NCBI RefSeq assembly: GCF_001280005.1
Contig: NZ_LGDW01000281.1
Span: 1-64,000, forward strand
DNA: 64,000 nt
Direction of reading: 5' to 3'
DNA from: Streptomyces sp. NRRL WC-3618
Lineage (GTDB): Bacteria; Actinomycetota; Actinomycetes; Streptomycetales; Streptomycetaceae
The position numbers and the translations under genes were made by a program. The notes under the pieces are model-generated. The model saw nothing but the letters and a program-made list of their open reading frames with translations. It ran no database searches and had not been told where the DNA came from. Shown one piece after another: positions 8,846-17,109 of this stretch (its first letter is position 1; each line of letters starts with the position of its first letter).

Positions 8846-8972
8846 GGCTGCCGAGCCCCGCCTCCGCGCACCCTTTTCACCTTTTTCCTGTGCTGAGCCA
8901 TGCCTCTGAGTCACGTCTCTGAGCCATGTCCGCTCGCACAGCGATTCCTCTTGCCTCTCACGGGAGTTCGCC

Positions 8973-10346
8973 ATGTCTGTCTCCACCGTTGCCGCCGACC
9001 AGGCTGTCCACTGCGACATTTCGGAGCCGCTGCCCGTTCTGGGCCGCGATGTCACCGTCCCGCTCGTCACCGGCGGCGAAGTCACCTACGCCGCGCTCGA
9101 CTACGCCGCCAGCGCCCCCGCGCTTCAGCGGGTCTGGGACGACGTGGCCGCGTACGCGCCCTACTACGGCAGCGTGCACCGGGGTGCCGGCTACCTCTCC
9201 CAGCTGTCGACGGACCTCTTCGAGAACGCCCGCAGGACGGTCACCGAGTTCCTGGACTGCCGCGCCGACGACCAGCTGATCTTCACCCGGTCCACCACCG
9301 ACTCCCTCAACCTGCTCGCCGCCGCCCTCCCCGACGGCTGCCAGGTCTTCGTCTTCGAGACCGAGCACCACGCCTCCCTGCTGCCCTGGCAGCACGCCCA
9401 GGTCACCTACCTCGACGCCCCGCGCACCCCGCAGCAGGCCGTCGCCACCCTGCGGGAGGCTCTCGCCGCCCGAGACCCCCAGGGCCCGGCCCTCGTCTGC
9501 GTCACCGGCGCCTCCAACGTCACCGGCGAGCTGTGGCCCGTACGGGAGCTGGCCGCCGCCGCCCACGCGCACGGTGCCCGGATCGTCCTGGACGCCGCCC
9601 AACTCGCCCCGCACCACCCCGTCTCCGTGCGGGACCTCGACGTCGACTGGGTCGCCTTCTCCGGCCACAAGCTGTACGCGCCCTTCGGCTCCGGCGTCCT
9701 GGCCGGCCGCGCCGACTGGCTGCGCGCCGCCGACCCGTACCTCGCCGGTGGGGGCGCCAGCCGCAAGGTCACGCGGCGCGCGGACGGGGGTGTGGACGTG
9801 GAGTGGCACGACAGCGCCGCCCGGCACGAGGCGGGCTCGCCGAACGTCATCGGTGCCTACTCGATCGCGGCCGCCTGCAAGGCCCTCACGGAGGCCGGGT
9901 TCGAGTCGCTGGTGGCCCGGGAGCGGTACCTGATCGACACCGTGCGGGCGGGGCTCGCGGAGGTGCCCGAGGTCAGGGTGCTCTCGCTGTTCGGCGACGA
10001 CGCTCCGCGCGTCGGCGTCATCTCGTTCGTCGTCGAGGGCTGGAACAGCTCGCACTTCGCCGCGGCGTTGTCCGCGGAGTACGGGATCGGGGTGCGGGAC
10101 GGGTTGTTCTGCGCGCATCCGCTGGTGCGGACGTTGCTGGGCAGTGACCCGCGGACTCAGGGGGAGTGTGGCGCCCCTGAGGCCGCGCCCGGAGAGAAGT
10201 CGCTCAACGCGATTCGGGTGAGTTTTGGGGCGGGGACGCCTGAGGAGCATGTGGAGCGGTTCGTGGGGGCGGTGAAGGAGCTCGTGCGGGAGGGGGCTCG
10301 GTGGGAGTACCGGGCCGAGGACGGGCGCTGCGTGCCGGCGGTTTGA
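8973..10346 (+). CDS. Class V PLP-dependent aminotransferase, cysteine-desulfurase-like
   Basis: A 457-residue fold-type I PLP enzyme. The PLP-binding lysine is Lys233 in FSGHKLYAPFGSG, with the preceding VLDAAQLAPHH segment supplying the cofactor Asp and His. It resembles cysteine desulfurase/selenocysteine lyase-like proteins. The active-site cysteine loop of true desulfurases is not evident, so the substrate is uncertain. ATG 8973 follows GGGAG at 8962-8966. Control by a SAM-IV riboswitch suggests a role in methionine or cysteine metabolism. The family is annotated only as aminotransferase class V in relatives I recall. Confidence 0.88.
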   Translation: MSVSTVAADQAVHCDISEPLPVLGRDVTVPLVTGGEVTYAALDYAASAPALQRVWDDVAAYAPYYGSVHRGAGYLSQLSTDLFENARRTVTEFLDCRADDQLIFTRSTTDSLNLLAAALPDGCQVFVFETEHHASLLPWQHAQVTYLDAPRTPQQAVATLREALAARDPQGPALVCVTGASNVTGELWPVRELAAAAHAHGARIVLDAAQLAPHHPVSVRDLDVDWVAFSGHKLYAPFGSGVLAGRADWLRAADPYLAGGGASRKVTRRADGGVDVEWHDSAARHEAGSPNVIGAYSIAAACKALTEAGFESLVARERYLIDTVRAGLAEVPEVRVLSLFGDDAPRVGVISFVVEGWNSSHFAAALSAEYGIGVRDGLFCAHPLVRTLLGSDPRTQGECGAPEAAPGEKSLNAIRVSFGAGTPEEHVERFVGAVKELVREGARWEYRAEDGRCVPAV

Positions 10347-10378
10347 ATCGCCCCCGCCGCCCCTTCCCGTCCCGCCCC

Positions 10379-10443
10379 TGGGGGCGCTGCCCCCAGACCC
10401 CCGTCCGCGCCGAAAGCGCTCGTTCTCAAACGCCGGACGGGCT
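10379..10443. repeat. Intergenic repeat family B, copy 1
   Basis: The element reads as TGGGGGCGCTGCCCCCAG followed by ACCCCCGTCC and then CTCAAACGCCGGACGGGCT. It fills the gap between convergent genes and closely resembles the double copy at 24909-25053. Confidence 0.75.
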
Positions 10444-10449
10444 ACAGCC

Positions 10450-10731
10450 TCAGCTGTCCAGGCCCAGTGCGAACGCCGCCTCCAAGTCGTGCTGGGAGTA
10501 TGTTCGGAACGCCACGTGGGTGTCTGTTCCCTCTACGCCCGGGATCTTGCTGATGCTGCCGGGGATGATCTCCGCCAGGTCCTCGTGGGCCTTGACGCGG
10601 ACCATCGCGATCAGGTCGTACGTACCGGTGACCGAGAAGACCTCGCTCACGCTGTCCAGTGCGGCGATCGACTCCGCGATCTCGGGGATCCGGTCCACGC
10701 TGGTCTTGATGAGCACGATCGCGGTGATCAC
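10450..10731 (-). CDS. Lrp/AsnC-type ligand-binding (RAM) domain protein
   Basis: A 93-residue protein that is only the C-terminal ligand-binding domain of Lrp/AsnC regulators, without a helix-turn-helix. The beta-alpha-beta pattern starting ITAIVLIKT, with VTGTYDLIAMV in the middle, is typical. Such stand-alone domains bind amino acids or modulate full-length Lrp proteins by co-assembly. The GTG start overlaps the stop of the upstream rhomboid gene (GTGA), so the two form a coupled pair. It lacks a DNA-binding element, so direct transcriptional control is unlikely. Confidence 0.9.
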   Translation of the reverse strand: MITAIVLIKTSVDRIPEIAESIAALDSVSEVFSVTGTYDLIAMVRVKAHEDLAEIIPGSISKIPGVEGTDTHVAFRTYSQHDLEAAFALGLDS

Positions 10732-11471
10732 GGCTGGTTCTCTCCCTCGGTGGCCGTCGCTGGGGCGGACCTCACTCTAGTGGTACGCCGATGACGCACC
10801 CACGCGTAGACGAAGCCCAGCCCGAAGCCCACCACGTGCGCCAGATACGCCACCCCGGGCCCGGAGGACGCCCGGCCCGCCGCCACCCACTGGAGGGAGG
10901 CCCAGAACGGCAGGGTCAGCCAGGCCGGGAAGCGCAGCGGGAGGAAGAACAGGAACGGGAAGATGCTTGTGACGCGGGCGCCGGGGAAGAGGTACAAAAA
11001 CGCGCCCAGGATCGCAGAGATCGCGCCGGACGCCCCCACCAGCGTCTGCTGCGAGCCGGCGTTGGCGGCGGCGTACCCCAGCAGGGCCAGACAGCCGCAG
11101 CCCAGGTAGAAGAGGGCGAACTCCAGGTGGCCGAGGCGTTCCTCGGTCATCGCGCCGAAGACGTAGAGGAAGAGCATGTTGCCCAGCAGGTGGACCCAGC
11201 TGCCGTGCACGAACAGTGCCGTGGCGGGGGTGAGCGTGGCCCGCGGGGCGCCCGTGAAGAGGTCGGCGGGGACCACGCCCCAGCGGCGGAAGTAGGCGCG
11301 CTGGGCGGCGAGCAGGGCGTCGCCGGTGCCGTATCCGGGGTTGAGGCCCGAGGCGGGGCCGATGACGAAGAGCAGACAGCAGACGGCGATCAGCCCGTAC
11401 GTCACCGGCGCCGACTGGGCGCGGACCGATCTGTGGACTGCCGTACGCCAATTCTCGAACTCGCCGATCAT
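10728..11471 (-). CDS. Rhomboid family intramembrane serine protease
   Basis: A 247-residue membrane protease that cleaves transmembrane substrates. It has about six predicted helices. The catalytic Ser is in GASGAIS, the catalytic His in AHVVGFGLGF near the C-terminus, and the HGSWVHLLGNMLFL helix bears the oxyanion-side His and Asn. These residues suggest an active protease. I chose ATG 11471 (MIGEFENW); a GTG two codons upstream is possible. The stop overlaps the Lrp-like gene. Substrates are unknown. Confidence 0.92.
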   Translation of the reverse strand: MIGEFENWRTAVHRSVRAQSAPVTYGLIAVCCLLFVIGPASGLNPGYGTGDALLAAQRAYFRRWGVVPADLFTGAPRATLTPATALFVHGSWVHLLGNMLFLYVFGAMTEERLGHLEFALFYLGCGCLALLGYAAANAGSQQTLVGASGAISAILGAFLYLFPGARVTSIFPFLFFLPLRFPAWLTLPFWASLQWVAAGRASSGPGVAYLAHVVGFGLGFVYAWVRHRRTTRVRSAPATATEGENQP

Positions 11472-11630
11472 GGACACAGAGCATGACGTAACGGGACCGA
11501 ACAGTGCAGACCGCCTCGCCGCTGTGGACGGACAGGCGGTGGGTACCCACCAGGCCTTAGGGTTACGAGCCACACGCTCCAGGGAAACTGGCGCAGCACG
11601 GATACTAGAAGGAAAGCGAACATATCCACG

Positions 11631-11870
11631 ATGACGGTTCCTCTGCCTACCGACACGACTCGGTGGCGCTGTGCTCTGTGCGGCAACCTCACGCGGTTCG
11701 ACGTGACGCGCTCCTCGAAGGTCGTCGAGTACGTGCACCTCGATCTCGCCGGAGAACCGAAGGTGGAGGACCGCGAGGTGGTCAGTGAGACCATCGAGTC
11801 GGTGCGCTGCCGTTGGTGCAACGCCGTGGATCAGGTGGAACTCGTGGACAGGCCGGGCGCCGGCTCCTGA
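11631..11870 (+). CDS. Small zinc-ribbon-like protein
   Basis: A 79-residue protein with two CxxC pairs, CALC near residue 15 and CRWC near residue 62, spaced like a zinc ribbon. Between them is a predicted beta-rich segment. It is divergent from the rhomboid gene and 42 nt upstream of an NYN-domain gene on the same strand. I know the family only as an uncharacterised actinobacterial protein. A nucleic-acid or protein-binding role is an inference from the four cysteines. Confidence 0.8.
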   Translation: MTVPLPTDTTRWRCALCGNLTRFDVTRSSKVVEYVHLDLAGEPKVEDREVVSETIESVRCRWCNAVDQVELVDRPGAGS

Positions 11871-11912
11871 CAGGAGCGGGCCCCGCACCGGAATCGGTTG
11901 GGGTGACGGATA

Positions 11913-13259
11913 GTGGAGACCACAGGCGGGGGGCCGGGCGACGGCGCCGCCGAGGTGCTCGACCGCCCGCTGCCCGACAGCGTGCGCAGACGCGTCGTAC
12001 AGATCGTCTCCGACGGGTTCGGCGGGCTCACCGTCGCCGAACTGCCCGCCCAGTTGCGGCAGTACGCGCGGTTCGCGCCCAACCGGCGGGCCAAGTTCGC
12101 CGGGAACGCGATGGCCGCCGCGCTGGAGAGCGACACCCTGTTCCGGCAGCGCATCGGGGAGAAGCTGAGGGAGACCCAGCCGGAGCTGGCGGGTGCTCTC
12201 GACGCCGGTTCGCCGCCCCCGGCCGCCGATCCGCTGGACGTGGCCGCCGCGGCCTATGTGCTGCGGCCCACGGGCTGGGTGAAGCTCGTCACCGCGGCCG
12301 GCGAGGAGGCGCAGCGCGCCGACGCCGAGCGCGCCGACGACGAGAGCCGGGCCGAACTGGAGCGGCTGCGCGAGGAACTGGCCACCGCCCGCGATCACAC
12401 CCGTACCGAGACCGAACGGCTGCGTACGGAGCTGGAGTCGGCGAGGAAGGAAGCCGAGTCGCTGCACCGCAAGCTGCGCGCGGCACTCAGTGACGTCAAG
12501 CGGGGCGAGGCGGCCCTGCGCAAGGTGCACGCCGAGATGGAGGGCCTGCGCACCGAGGGGCACACCCAGGTCTCCGCGGCCGAGAGCGAGTCGCGGCGGC
12601 TCAAGGGGCGGCTGAGCGAGGTCGAGACCGCGCTGGAGGCCAGCAGGCGAGCCGCCCGGGAGGGGCGCAGCGTCGAGGACATGCGCGTACGGCTGCTCCT
12701 CGACACCGTGCTCGACGCGGCCCAGGGGCTGCGGCGCGAACTGGCGCTGCCACCGGTGTCCGTGCGGCCGGCCGAGACCGTGGAAGCGGTCGAACCGGGA
12801 CGTATGACACCGAAAGACATCGCCACGCGCGCTTTGTCCGAGAACGACCCCGCCATCCTCGATCAGCTGCTCGCGCTGCCGCAGGCGCATCTGGTCGTCG
12901 ACGGCTACAACGTGACCAAGACCGGGTATCCCCAGATGCCTCTGGAGAAGCAGCGGTTGAGGCTGCTGGGCCAGCTCTCGCAGCTTGCCGCCCAGACCGG
13001 CGCCGAGGTGACCTGCGTCTTCGACGGGGCCGAGCTGGCCGCTCCGGTGCTGCTGGCGCCGCCGCGCGGGGTGCGGGTCCTGTTCTCCAAGGCGGGGGTC
13101 ACCGCCGACGAGTTGATCCGTCAGCTGGTGCGCGCGGAGCCGCCCGGCAGGCCGGTCATCGTCGTGTCGACGGACCGCGAGGTGGCCGACGGGATCGCCA
13201 AGGCGGGGGCCCGGCCGGTGGCTTCGGTGGTGCTGCTGAAGCGGTTCTCGCGCGGCTGA
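11913..13259 (+). CDS. NYN (YacP-like) RNase-fold protein with coiled coil
   Basis: A 448-residue protein in three parts. Residues 1-115 are a helical N-terminal region. About 125-255 is a long Glu/Arg/Leu-rich coiled coil. About 315-448 is a YacP-like NYN (PIN-fold) domain. HLVVDGYNVTKTGYP has the first conserved Asp, CVFDGAE the second, and VVSTDREVADG a third, forming the acidic metal site of PIN-type nucleases. The family is annotated as an RNA-binding protein. An endoribonuclease role is an inference from YacP/Rae1-type relatives. GTG 11913 is the plausible start; the gene ends just before a promoter-like AT-rich stretch. Confidence 0.88.
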   Translation: METTGGGPGDGAAEVLDRPLPDSVRRRVVQIVSDGFGGLTVAELPAQLRQYARFAPNRRAKFAGNAMAAALESDTLFRQRIGEKLRETQPELAGALDAGSPPPAADPLDVAAAAYVLRPTGWVKLVTAAGEEAQRADAERADDESRAELERLREELATARDHTRTETERLRTELESARKEAESLHRKLRAALSDVKRGEAALRKVHAEMEGLRTEGHTQVSAAESESRRLKGRLSEVETALEASRRAAREGRSVEDMRVRLLLDTVLDAAQGLRRELALPPVSVRPAETVEAVEPGRMTPKDIATRALSENDPAILDQLLALPQAHLVVDGYNVTKTGYPQMPLEKQRLRLLGQLSQLAAQTGAEVTCVFDGAELAAPVLLAPPRGVRVLFSKAGVTADELIRQLVRAEPPGRPVIVVSTDREVADGIAKAGARPVASVVLLKRFSRG

Positions 13260-13393
13260 CAACATCTGGGCGTAATGGTCGAATTGATGGAACTGCGCGG
13301 AATTGTTACGCAACGTAGCGTCAACCGAGCATCGCTGTATGTGTGTTGTATGTAAAAAATGCGGTGAGTGACAAACATTTTTCATGCCAGGAT

Positions 13394-13423
13394 TTGAACT
13401 GATCACAGGAAGGTCACTAGGGT
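13394..13423 (+). promoter_or_regulatory. Probable vegetative promoter of the first NlpC/P60 gene
   Basis: TTGAAC (13394-13399) and TAGGGT (13418-13423) are separated by 18 bp, inside a relatively AT-rich gap (13260-13493). TGATCAC occurs twice nearby (about 13400 and 13447) and GTCACT/AGTGAC motifs recur, suggesting regulator binding that I cannot assign. Confidence 0.4.
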
Positions 13424-13493
13424 CATGCCTCGAACCTCCGCTCGGGTGATCACTCAATGGGAGTGACGGCGGGAGAAGAAGGAGTTCGCCTCC

Positions 13494-14534
13494 GTGGCGT
13501 CCCATCGTCGACCGAAGCAGCCGAGCCGGACCCGCGTGACCGTGCTCACCACCGCCGCAGCTGCCGCCGTGGCCCTCAGTGCCAATGCCGCCAACGCCGC
13601 TCCGAGCGAGAAGCCGAGCATGGACGAGGTCAAGGCGAAGGTCGACAAGCTCTACGAGCAGACCGAGCAGGCCAGCGAGAAGCTCAACGGGGCCAAGGAG
13701 AAGCAGACCCGGCTGGAGAAGGAGATCTCCACCCTCCAGGACAACGTCGCGCGCGGCCAGGGAGACCTGAACGACCTGCGTGACAGCCTCGGACTCGCCG
13801 CCGCCGCCCAGTACCGCACCGGCAGCATCGACCCCTCCGTGCAGCTCTTCCTCTCCGCCGACCCCGACGACTACCTCGACAAGGCGTCCACGATGGACCA
13901 GCTGAGCGGTCAGCAGGTCGAGACGCTCAAGAAGGTCACGGAGAAGCAGCGCGCGCTCGCCCAGCAGCGCTCGGAGGCCACCGAGAAGCTCAAGGACCTC
14001 GCGGACACCCGCAGCGAGCTGGCCGAGAAGAAGAAGGAAGTCCAGGGCAAGCTCACCGAGGCGCGCAAGCTCCTCAACTCCATGACGGCCGCGCAGAAGG
14101 CGGCCATCGCCGCCGCGGACGCCCGCGCCAGCCGCGCCAGTCAGCGCGCCGCCCTCGACGACGGCGGTGGCGGTTCGGCCGTCACGGGCCGCGCGGGTTC
14201 CGCGTACGCCGCCGCCCAGAGCATGATCGGCAGGCCGTACTCCTACGGCGCCACCGGCACTGCCACCTTCGACTGCTCGGGCCTCACCTCGTGGGCGTAC
14301 GCCCAGGTCGGTGTGCACATCCCCCGGACCTCGCAGGAACAGGCCAACGCCGGTACGCGCATCTACTCGCAGAGCGACCTCCAGGTCGGTGACCTGGTCA
14401 TCTTCTACGGCGACCACCACCACGTCGGCTTCTACGCCGGCAACGGCCAGGTCCTGCACGCGCCCCGCACCGGCACGGTCGTCCGCTACGAGTCGATCAA
14501 CAACATGCCGTTCCAGTTCGGCGTACGGATCTGA
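13494..14534 (+). CDS. Secreted NlpC/P60 endopeptidase with coiled-coil domain
   Basis: A 346-residue exported peptidoglycan hydrolase (C40 family). A signal peptide ends near ANAANAAPS (about residue 36). A long coiled coil covers about 45-205, in the manner of RipA/RipC-type mycobacterial hydrolases, where it autoinhibits or binds FtsEX-like partners. The catalytic NlpC/P60 domain covers about 235-346: Cys in FDCSGLTSWAY, His in HHHVGFYAG, and a third polar residue near HAPRTG. It cleaves stem-peptide D-Glu to diamino acid bonds in family members. GTG 13494 follows AGAAGGAG. It is the first of two tandem paralogues. Confidence 0.94.
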   Translation: MASHRRPKQPSRTRVTVLTTAAAAAVALSANAANAAPSEKPSMDEVKAKVDKLYEQTEQASEKLNGAKEKQTRLEKEISTLQDNVARGQGDLNDLRDSLGLAAAAQYRTGSIDPSVQLFLSADPDDYLDKASTMDQLSGQQVETLKKVTEKQRALAQQRSEATEKLKDLADTRSELAEKKKEVQGKLTEARKLLNSMTAAQKAAIAAADARASRASQRAALDDGGGGSAVTGRAGSAYAAAQSMIGRPYSYGATGTATFDCSGLTSWAYAQVGVHIPRTSQEQANAGTRIYSQSDLQVGDLVIFYGDHHHVGFYAGNGQVLHAPRTGTVVRYESINNMPFQFGVRI

Positions 14535-14638
14535 TCCTCTCTTCGCCGGATCGGATCGTCGTACTCCTTCCGGGTCTCTTCAAGATCAGGACACGTTGAC
14601 GCCCGAACGGGCGAATCACGACACCGTCCGCTGACCCC

Positions 14639-14674
14639 ACGCCCCGCCAGTGACCTGCGTCATAGGCGGGGCGT
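14639..14674 (+). terminator. Hairpin between the two NlpC/P60 genes
   Basis: ACGCCCCGCC (14639-14648) pairs with GGCGGGGCGT (14665-14674). A competing pair CAGTGAC/GTCACTG overlaps it. There is no U tract, so termination is only possible. Confidence 0.4.
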
Positions 14675-14790
14675 CACTGTGCGTGGCCGTCGAGGTCTTT
14701 GGCCCGCGCGTAGTCGCACGGCTACTGTCTGGCGCGCCCCCAACGCCGGGGGTACACATGCGTCCGTCAGCGGAAGGAGTGCGGCTTCTC

Positions 14791-15816
14791 GTGGGGTTCC
14801 ATCGCCGCCTTGCACCGTCCGGGTTCAACCGGGGCTGCGCCGCGGGCGCCGCCCTGACCGTCCTGTCCGCCACCGTGGCCGCTCTCGGCGCCGCCGTCCC
14901 GTCGGCCGTCGCCGCGCCGGCCGAGAGCACCCGGGCCGAGGTCGACCGCCTCTACGCGGAGGCCGAGAAGGCCACCGAGTCCTACAACCGGGCCGACGAG
15001 CGCGCCGACGCGCTGCGCGAGCAGGTCACCCGGGCGCAGGACCGGATCGCCCGGCAGCAGCAGCGCGTCAACACCATGCGGGAGGCGCTCGGTTCGCTCG
15101 CGGGCGCCCAGTACCGGTCCGGGGGCATGGATCCTTCGCTCGCCCTGATGTTCTCCGACAACCCGGACGAATACCTCGAGAAGGCCGCCGCGCTCGACCG
15201 GATCAACGTCCACCAGGCCGGAGAACTGCGGGAACTCGAGGCGGCCGGGCGGGAGCTCGCCCAGGAGCGCTCGGAGGCCGCCGGCCGGCTCACCGAGCTC
15301 GAGCGCAGCCGCAAGGCGGTCGCCGAGCACAAGCGGACCGTCGAACGGAAGCTGGCGAAAGCGCGGGCCCTGCTCAACTCACTGCCGTCCGCCGACCGCG
15401 CCGCCTACGACCGGGCCTCCCGTTCCGACCGCGCCGACCTGCCCGACCCCGGCAACGCCGCCGCGCCGAGCGGCCGCGCGGCAGCCGCCGTCGCCGCGGC
15501 CCGGGCGGCGCTGGGCAGCCCGTACGTCTGGGGCTCCAACGGGCCCTCCGGCTTCGACTGTTCGGGCCTGATGCAGTGGTCGTACGCGAAGGCCGGGGTC
15601 TTTCTGCCGCGCACCTCGCAGGCCCAGCGGTACGCCGGGCACCAGGTCCCGCTCTCCCAGGCGCAACCCGGTGACCTGGTCACCTACCGGGCCGACGCCA
15701 GCCATGTCGGGATGTACGTGGGCAACGGCCAGGTGATCCACGCCCCCTATCCGGGCGCGCCGGTGCGCTACGACCCGGTGGGCATGATGCCGGTCTCGTC
15801 GGTCACCAGGGTCTGA
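14791..15816 (+). CDS. Secreted NlpC/P60 endopeptidase, second paralogue
   Basis: A 341-residue C40 hydrolase with the same plan as its upstream neighbour. A signal peptide ends near SAVAAPAES, a coiled coil follows at about 50-205, and the NlpC/P60 domain covers about 228-341. The catalytic Cys lies in FDCSGLMQWSY and the His in SHVGMYVGNG. I chose GTG 14791 (MGFHRRL), which follows GGAAGGAG at 14772-14779; an ATG at 14758 is less well placed. The shared repeats QYR(T/S)G, DPS, NPDEYL and RTSQ in both proteins indicate tandem duplication. The linker between coiled coil and catalytic domain differs most. Confidence 0.92.
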   Translation: MGFHRRLAPSGFNRGCAAGAALTVLSATVAALGAAVPSAVAAPAESTRAEVDRLYAEAEKATESYNRADERADALREQVTRAQDRIARQQQRVNTMREALGSLAGAQYRSGGMDPSLALMFSDNPDEYLEKAAALDRINVHQAGELRELEAAGRELAQERSEAAGRLTELERSRKAVAEHKRTVERKLAKARALLNSLPSADRAAYDRASRSDRADLPDPGNAAAPSGRAAAAVAAARAALGSPYVWGSNGPSGFDCSGLMQWSYAKAGVFLPRTSQAQRYAGHQVPLSQAQPGDLVTYRADASHVGMYVGNGQVIHAPYPGAPVRYDPVGMMPVSSVTRV

Positions 15817-15900
15817 GCGCCCCCTTTCTCACCTTTCTCCACTTCCTCTTGTTTTCTGGTTTTCTCGGTTTCCCGACAGTCGGCCCGTACGATCGTCGGC

Positions 15901-17109
15901 GTGGTTGGTCGAAGGCGTACGCGGGGTGCGTGGCGGGTCCGGGTCGTGACCCTCTGGCTGCTGGTCGGCTCGCTCGTCTCCCTCGTGGCGTGCGGCGGGT
16001 CCGCCGCCGACACCGCGTCGGCCGACGTACGAAGGCTGCTCGACCGGCAGGCCGCGGCCGTCCTCGCCGGCGACGCACCGGCGTACGCGCGGACCGGTGC
16101 GCCGGCGCAGTTCACCCGGCTGCGCGCGCTCCCGCTGGCGGCCTGGTCGTACCGTCTCACCGCCCTGCACCGCACCGGGGGCGGCGAGGCCACCGCCGAC
16201 GTGGAGCTCAGCTACCGCGTCAAGGGCATCGACAAGGCACCCGTGGAGGCCGCCCGGACACTGAGCCTCACCGAGCGGGACGCCGGCCACTGGTACGTCG
16301 ACGCCGACAGACCCGCGCGCAGGACCGGCCAGCAGCTGTGGGACCAGGGGACCGTGGAGGCCGTACGCGGCACTCGCGGCCTCGTGCTGGGGGTCGGGCA
16401 GCCGACGCGGACCCTGCGCCAGTACGCGGGCCTCGCCGACCGGGCCGTGCCGGCCGTGACCCAGGCGTGGGGCGCGGCGTGGACGCGGCGGGTCGTGATC
16501 CTCGTACCGAAGTCGCTGGACGGGATGGCGGGGCTGCTCGGGTCGCCGGCCTCCTCGTACCGGGGGATAGCGGCCGTCACGACCGGGGAGACGGGCGGGT
16601 CGGTGCAGGCACCCGCGGACCGGATCATCGTCAACCCGGAGGCGTACAGCGTGCTCGGCGACTTCGGCAAGCAGGTCGTGCTCACCCACGAGACCACGCA
16701 CGTGGCGACCCGTACCGCCACCTCGGCGGCCACGCCCCTGTGGCTCTCCGAGGGATACGCGGACTGGGTCGGCTACCGGTCCACGGGCCGTACGGCCGTC
16801 CAGGTGGCATCCGAACTGGCCCGCGTCGTGGCCTCGGGCGAGGTGCCGGACGCGCTTCCGGAGGACGCGGACTTCGGCTTCGGCGGGGGCGGGGCGAAGC
16901 TGGCCCAGGCGTACGAGGGCGGCTGGCTGGCGTGCCGGATGATCGCCGACCGGTGGGGCGAGGCACGGCTCGGCGCGTTCTACCGGGCCGTGGGGGCACA
17001 CGGGCAGCGGGCGGGGGCCGTCGAGGGGGCCGCGGCGGACGTGCTGGGGACGACACCCCGGGAGCTCACGGCGCTGTGGCGGGAGTACCTGCGCGCTCAG
17101 CTCGGCTGA
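15901..17109 (+). CDS. Lipoprotein zinc metallopeptidase-like protein (HETTH)
   Basis: A 402-residue exported protein. The N-terminus MVGRRRTRG, a hydrophobic stretch and the lipobox LVAC at about Cys37 indicate a lipoprotein. The N-terminal half resembles an NTF2-like or repeat region of unknown role. HETTH near residue 265, followed about 20 residues later by WLSEGYADW, is the HExxH plus Glu zinc site of gluzincin-type peptidases. Catalysis is therefore likely but the substrate is unknown. GTG 15901 is the start. Its 3' end overlaps the convergent GT87 gene by 13 bp. Confidence 0.86.
   Translation: MVGRRRTRGAWRVRVVTLWLLVGSLVSLVACGGSAADTASADVRRLLDRQAAAVLAGDAPAYARTGAPAQFTRLRALPLAAWSYRLTALHRTGGGEATADVELSYRVKGIDKAPVEAARTLSLTERDAGHWYVDADRPARRTGQQLWDQGTVEAVRGTRGLVLGVGQPTRTLRQYAGLADRAVPAVTQAWGAAWTRRVVILVPKSLDGMAGLLGSPASSYRGIAAVTTGETGGSVQAPADRIIVNPEAYSVLGDFGKQVVLTHETTHVATRTATSAATPLWLSEGYADWVGYRSTGRTAVQVASELARVVASGEVPDALPEDADFGFGGGGAKLAQAYEGGWLACRMIADRWGEARLGAFYRAVGAHGQRAGAVEGAAADVLGTTPRELTALWREYLRAQLG

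Larger units (their letters stand above)
8587..8972 (+). other. 386-bp leader region of the aminotransferase gene
   Basis: The stretch contains no long gene. It holds a SAM-IV riboswitch (about 8663-8785), a downstream hairpin (8778-8802), a six-codon ORF (8825-8845) and a further 127 nt to the aminotransferase start, so almost the whole gap appears to be transcribed leader. Confidence 0.7.

Noticed and set aside
13260..13493. A ydaO (c-di-AMP) riboswitch before the NlpC/P60 gene
   Set aside because: Such genes often carry one, but the conserved GGGGAACCCA-type core is not present here.
10728..14459. A 1243-codon open frame on the minus strand
   Set aside because: Only its C-terminal 247 codons (rhomboid) are real. 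The rest is the complement of plus-strand genes and has low-complexity shadow composition.
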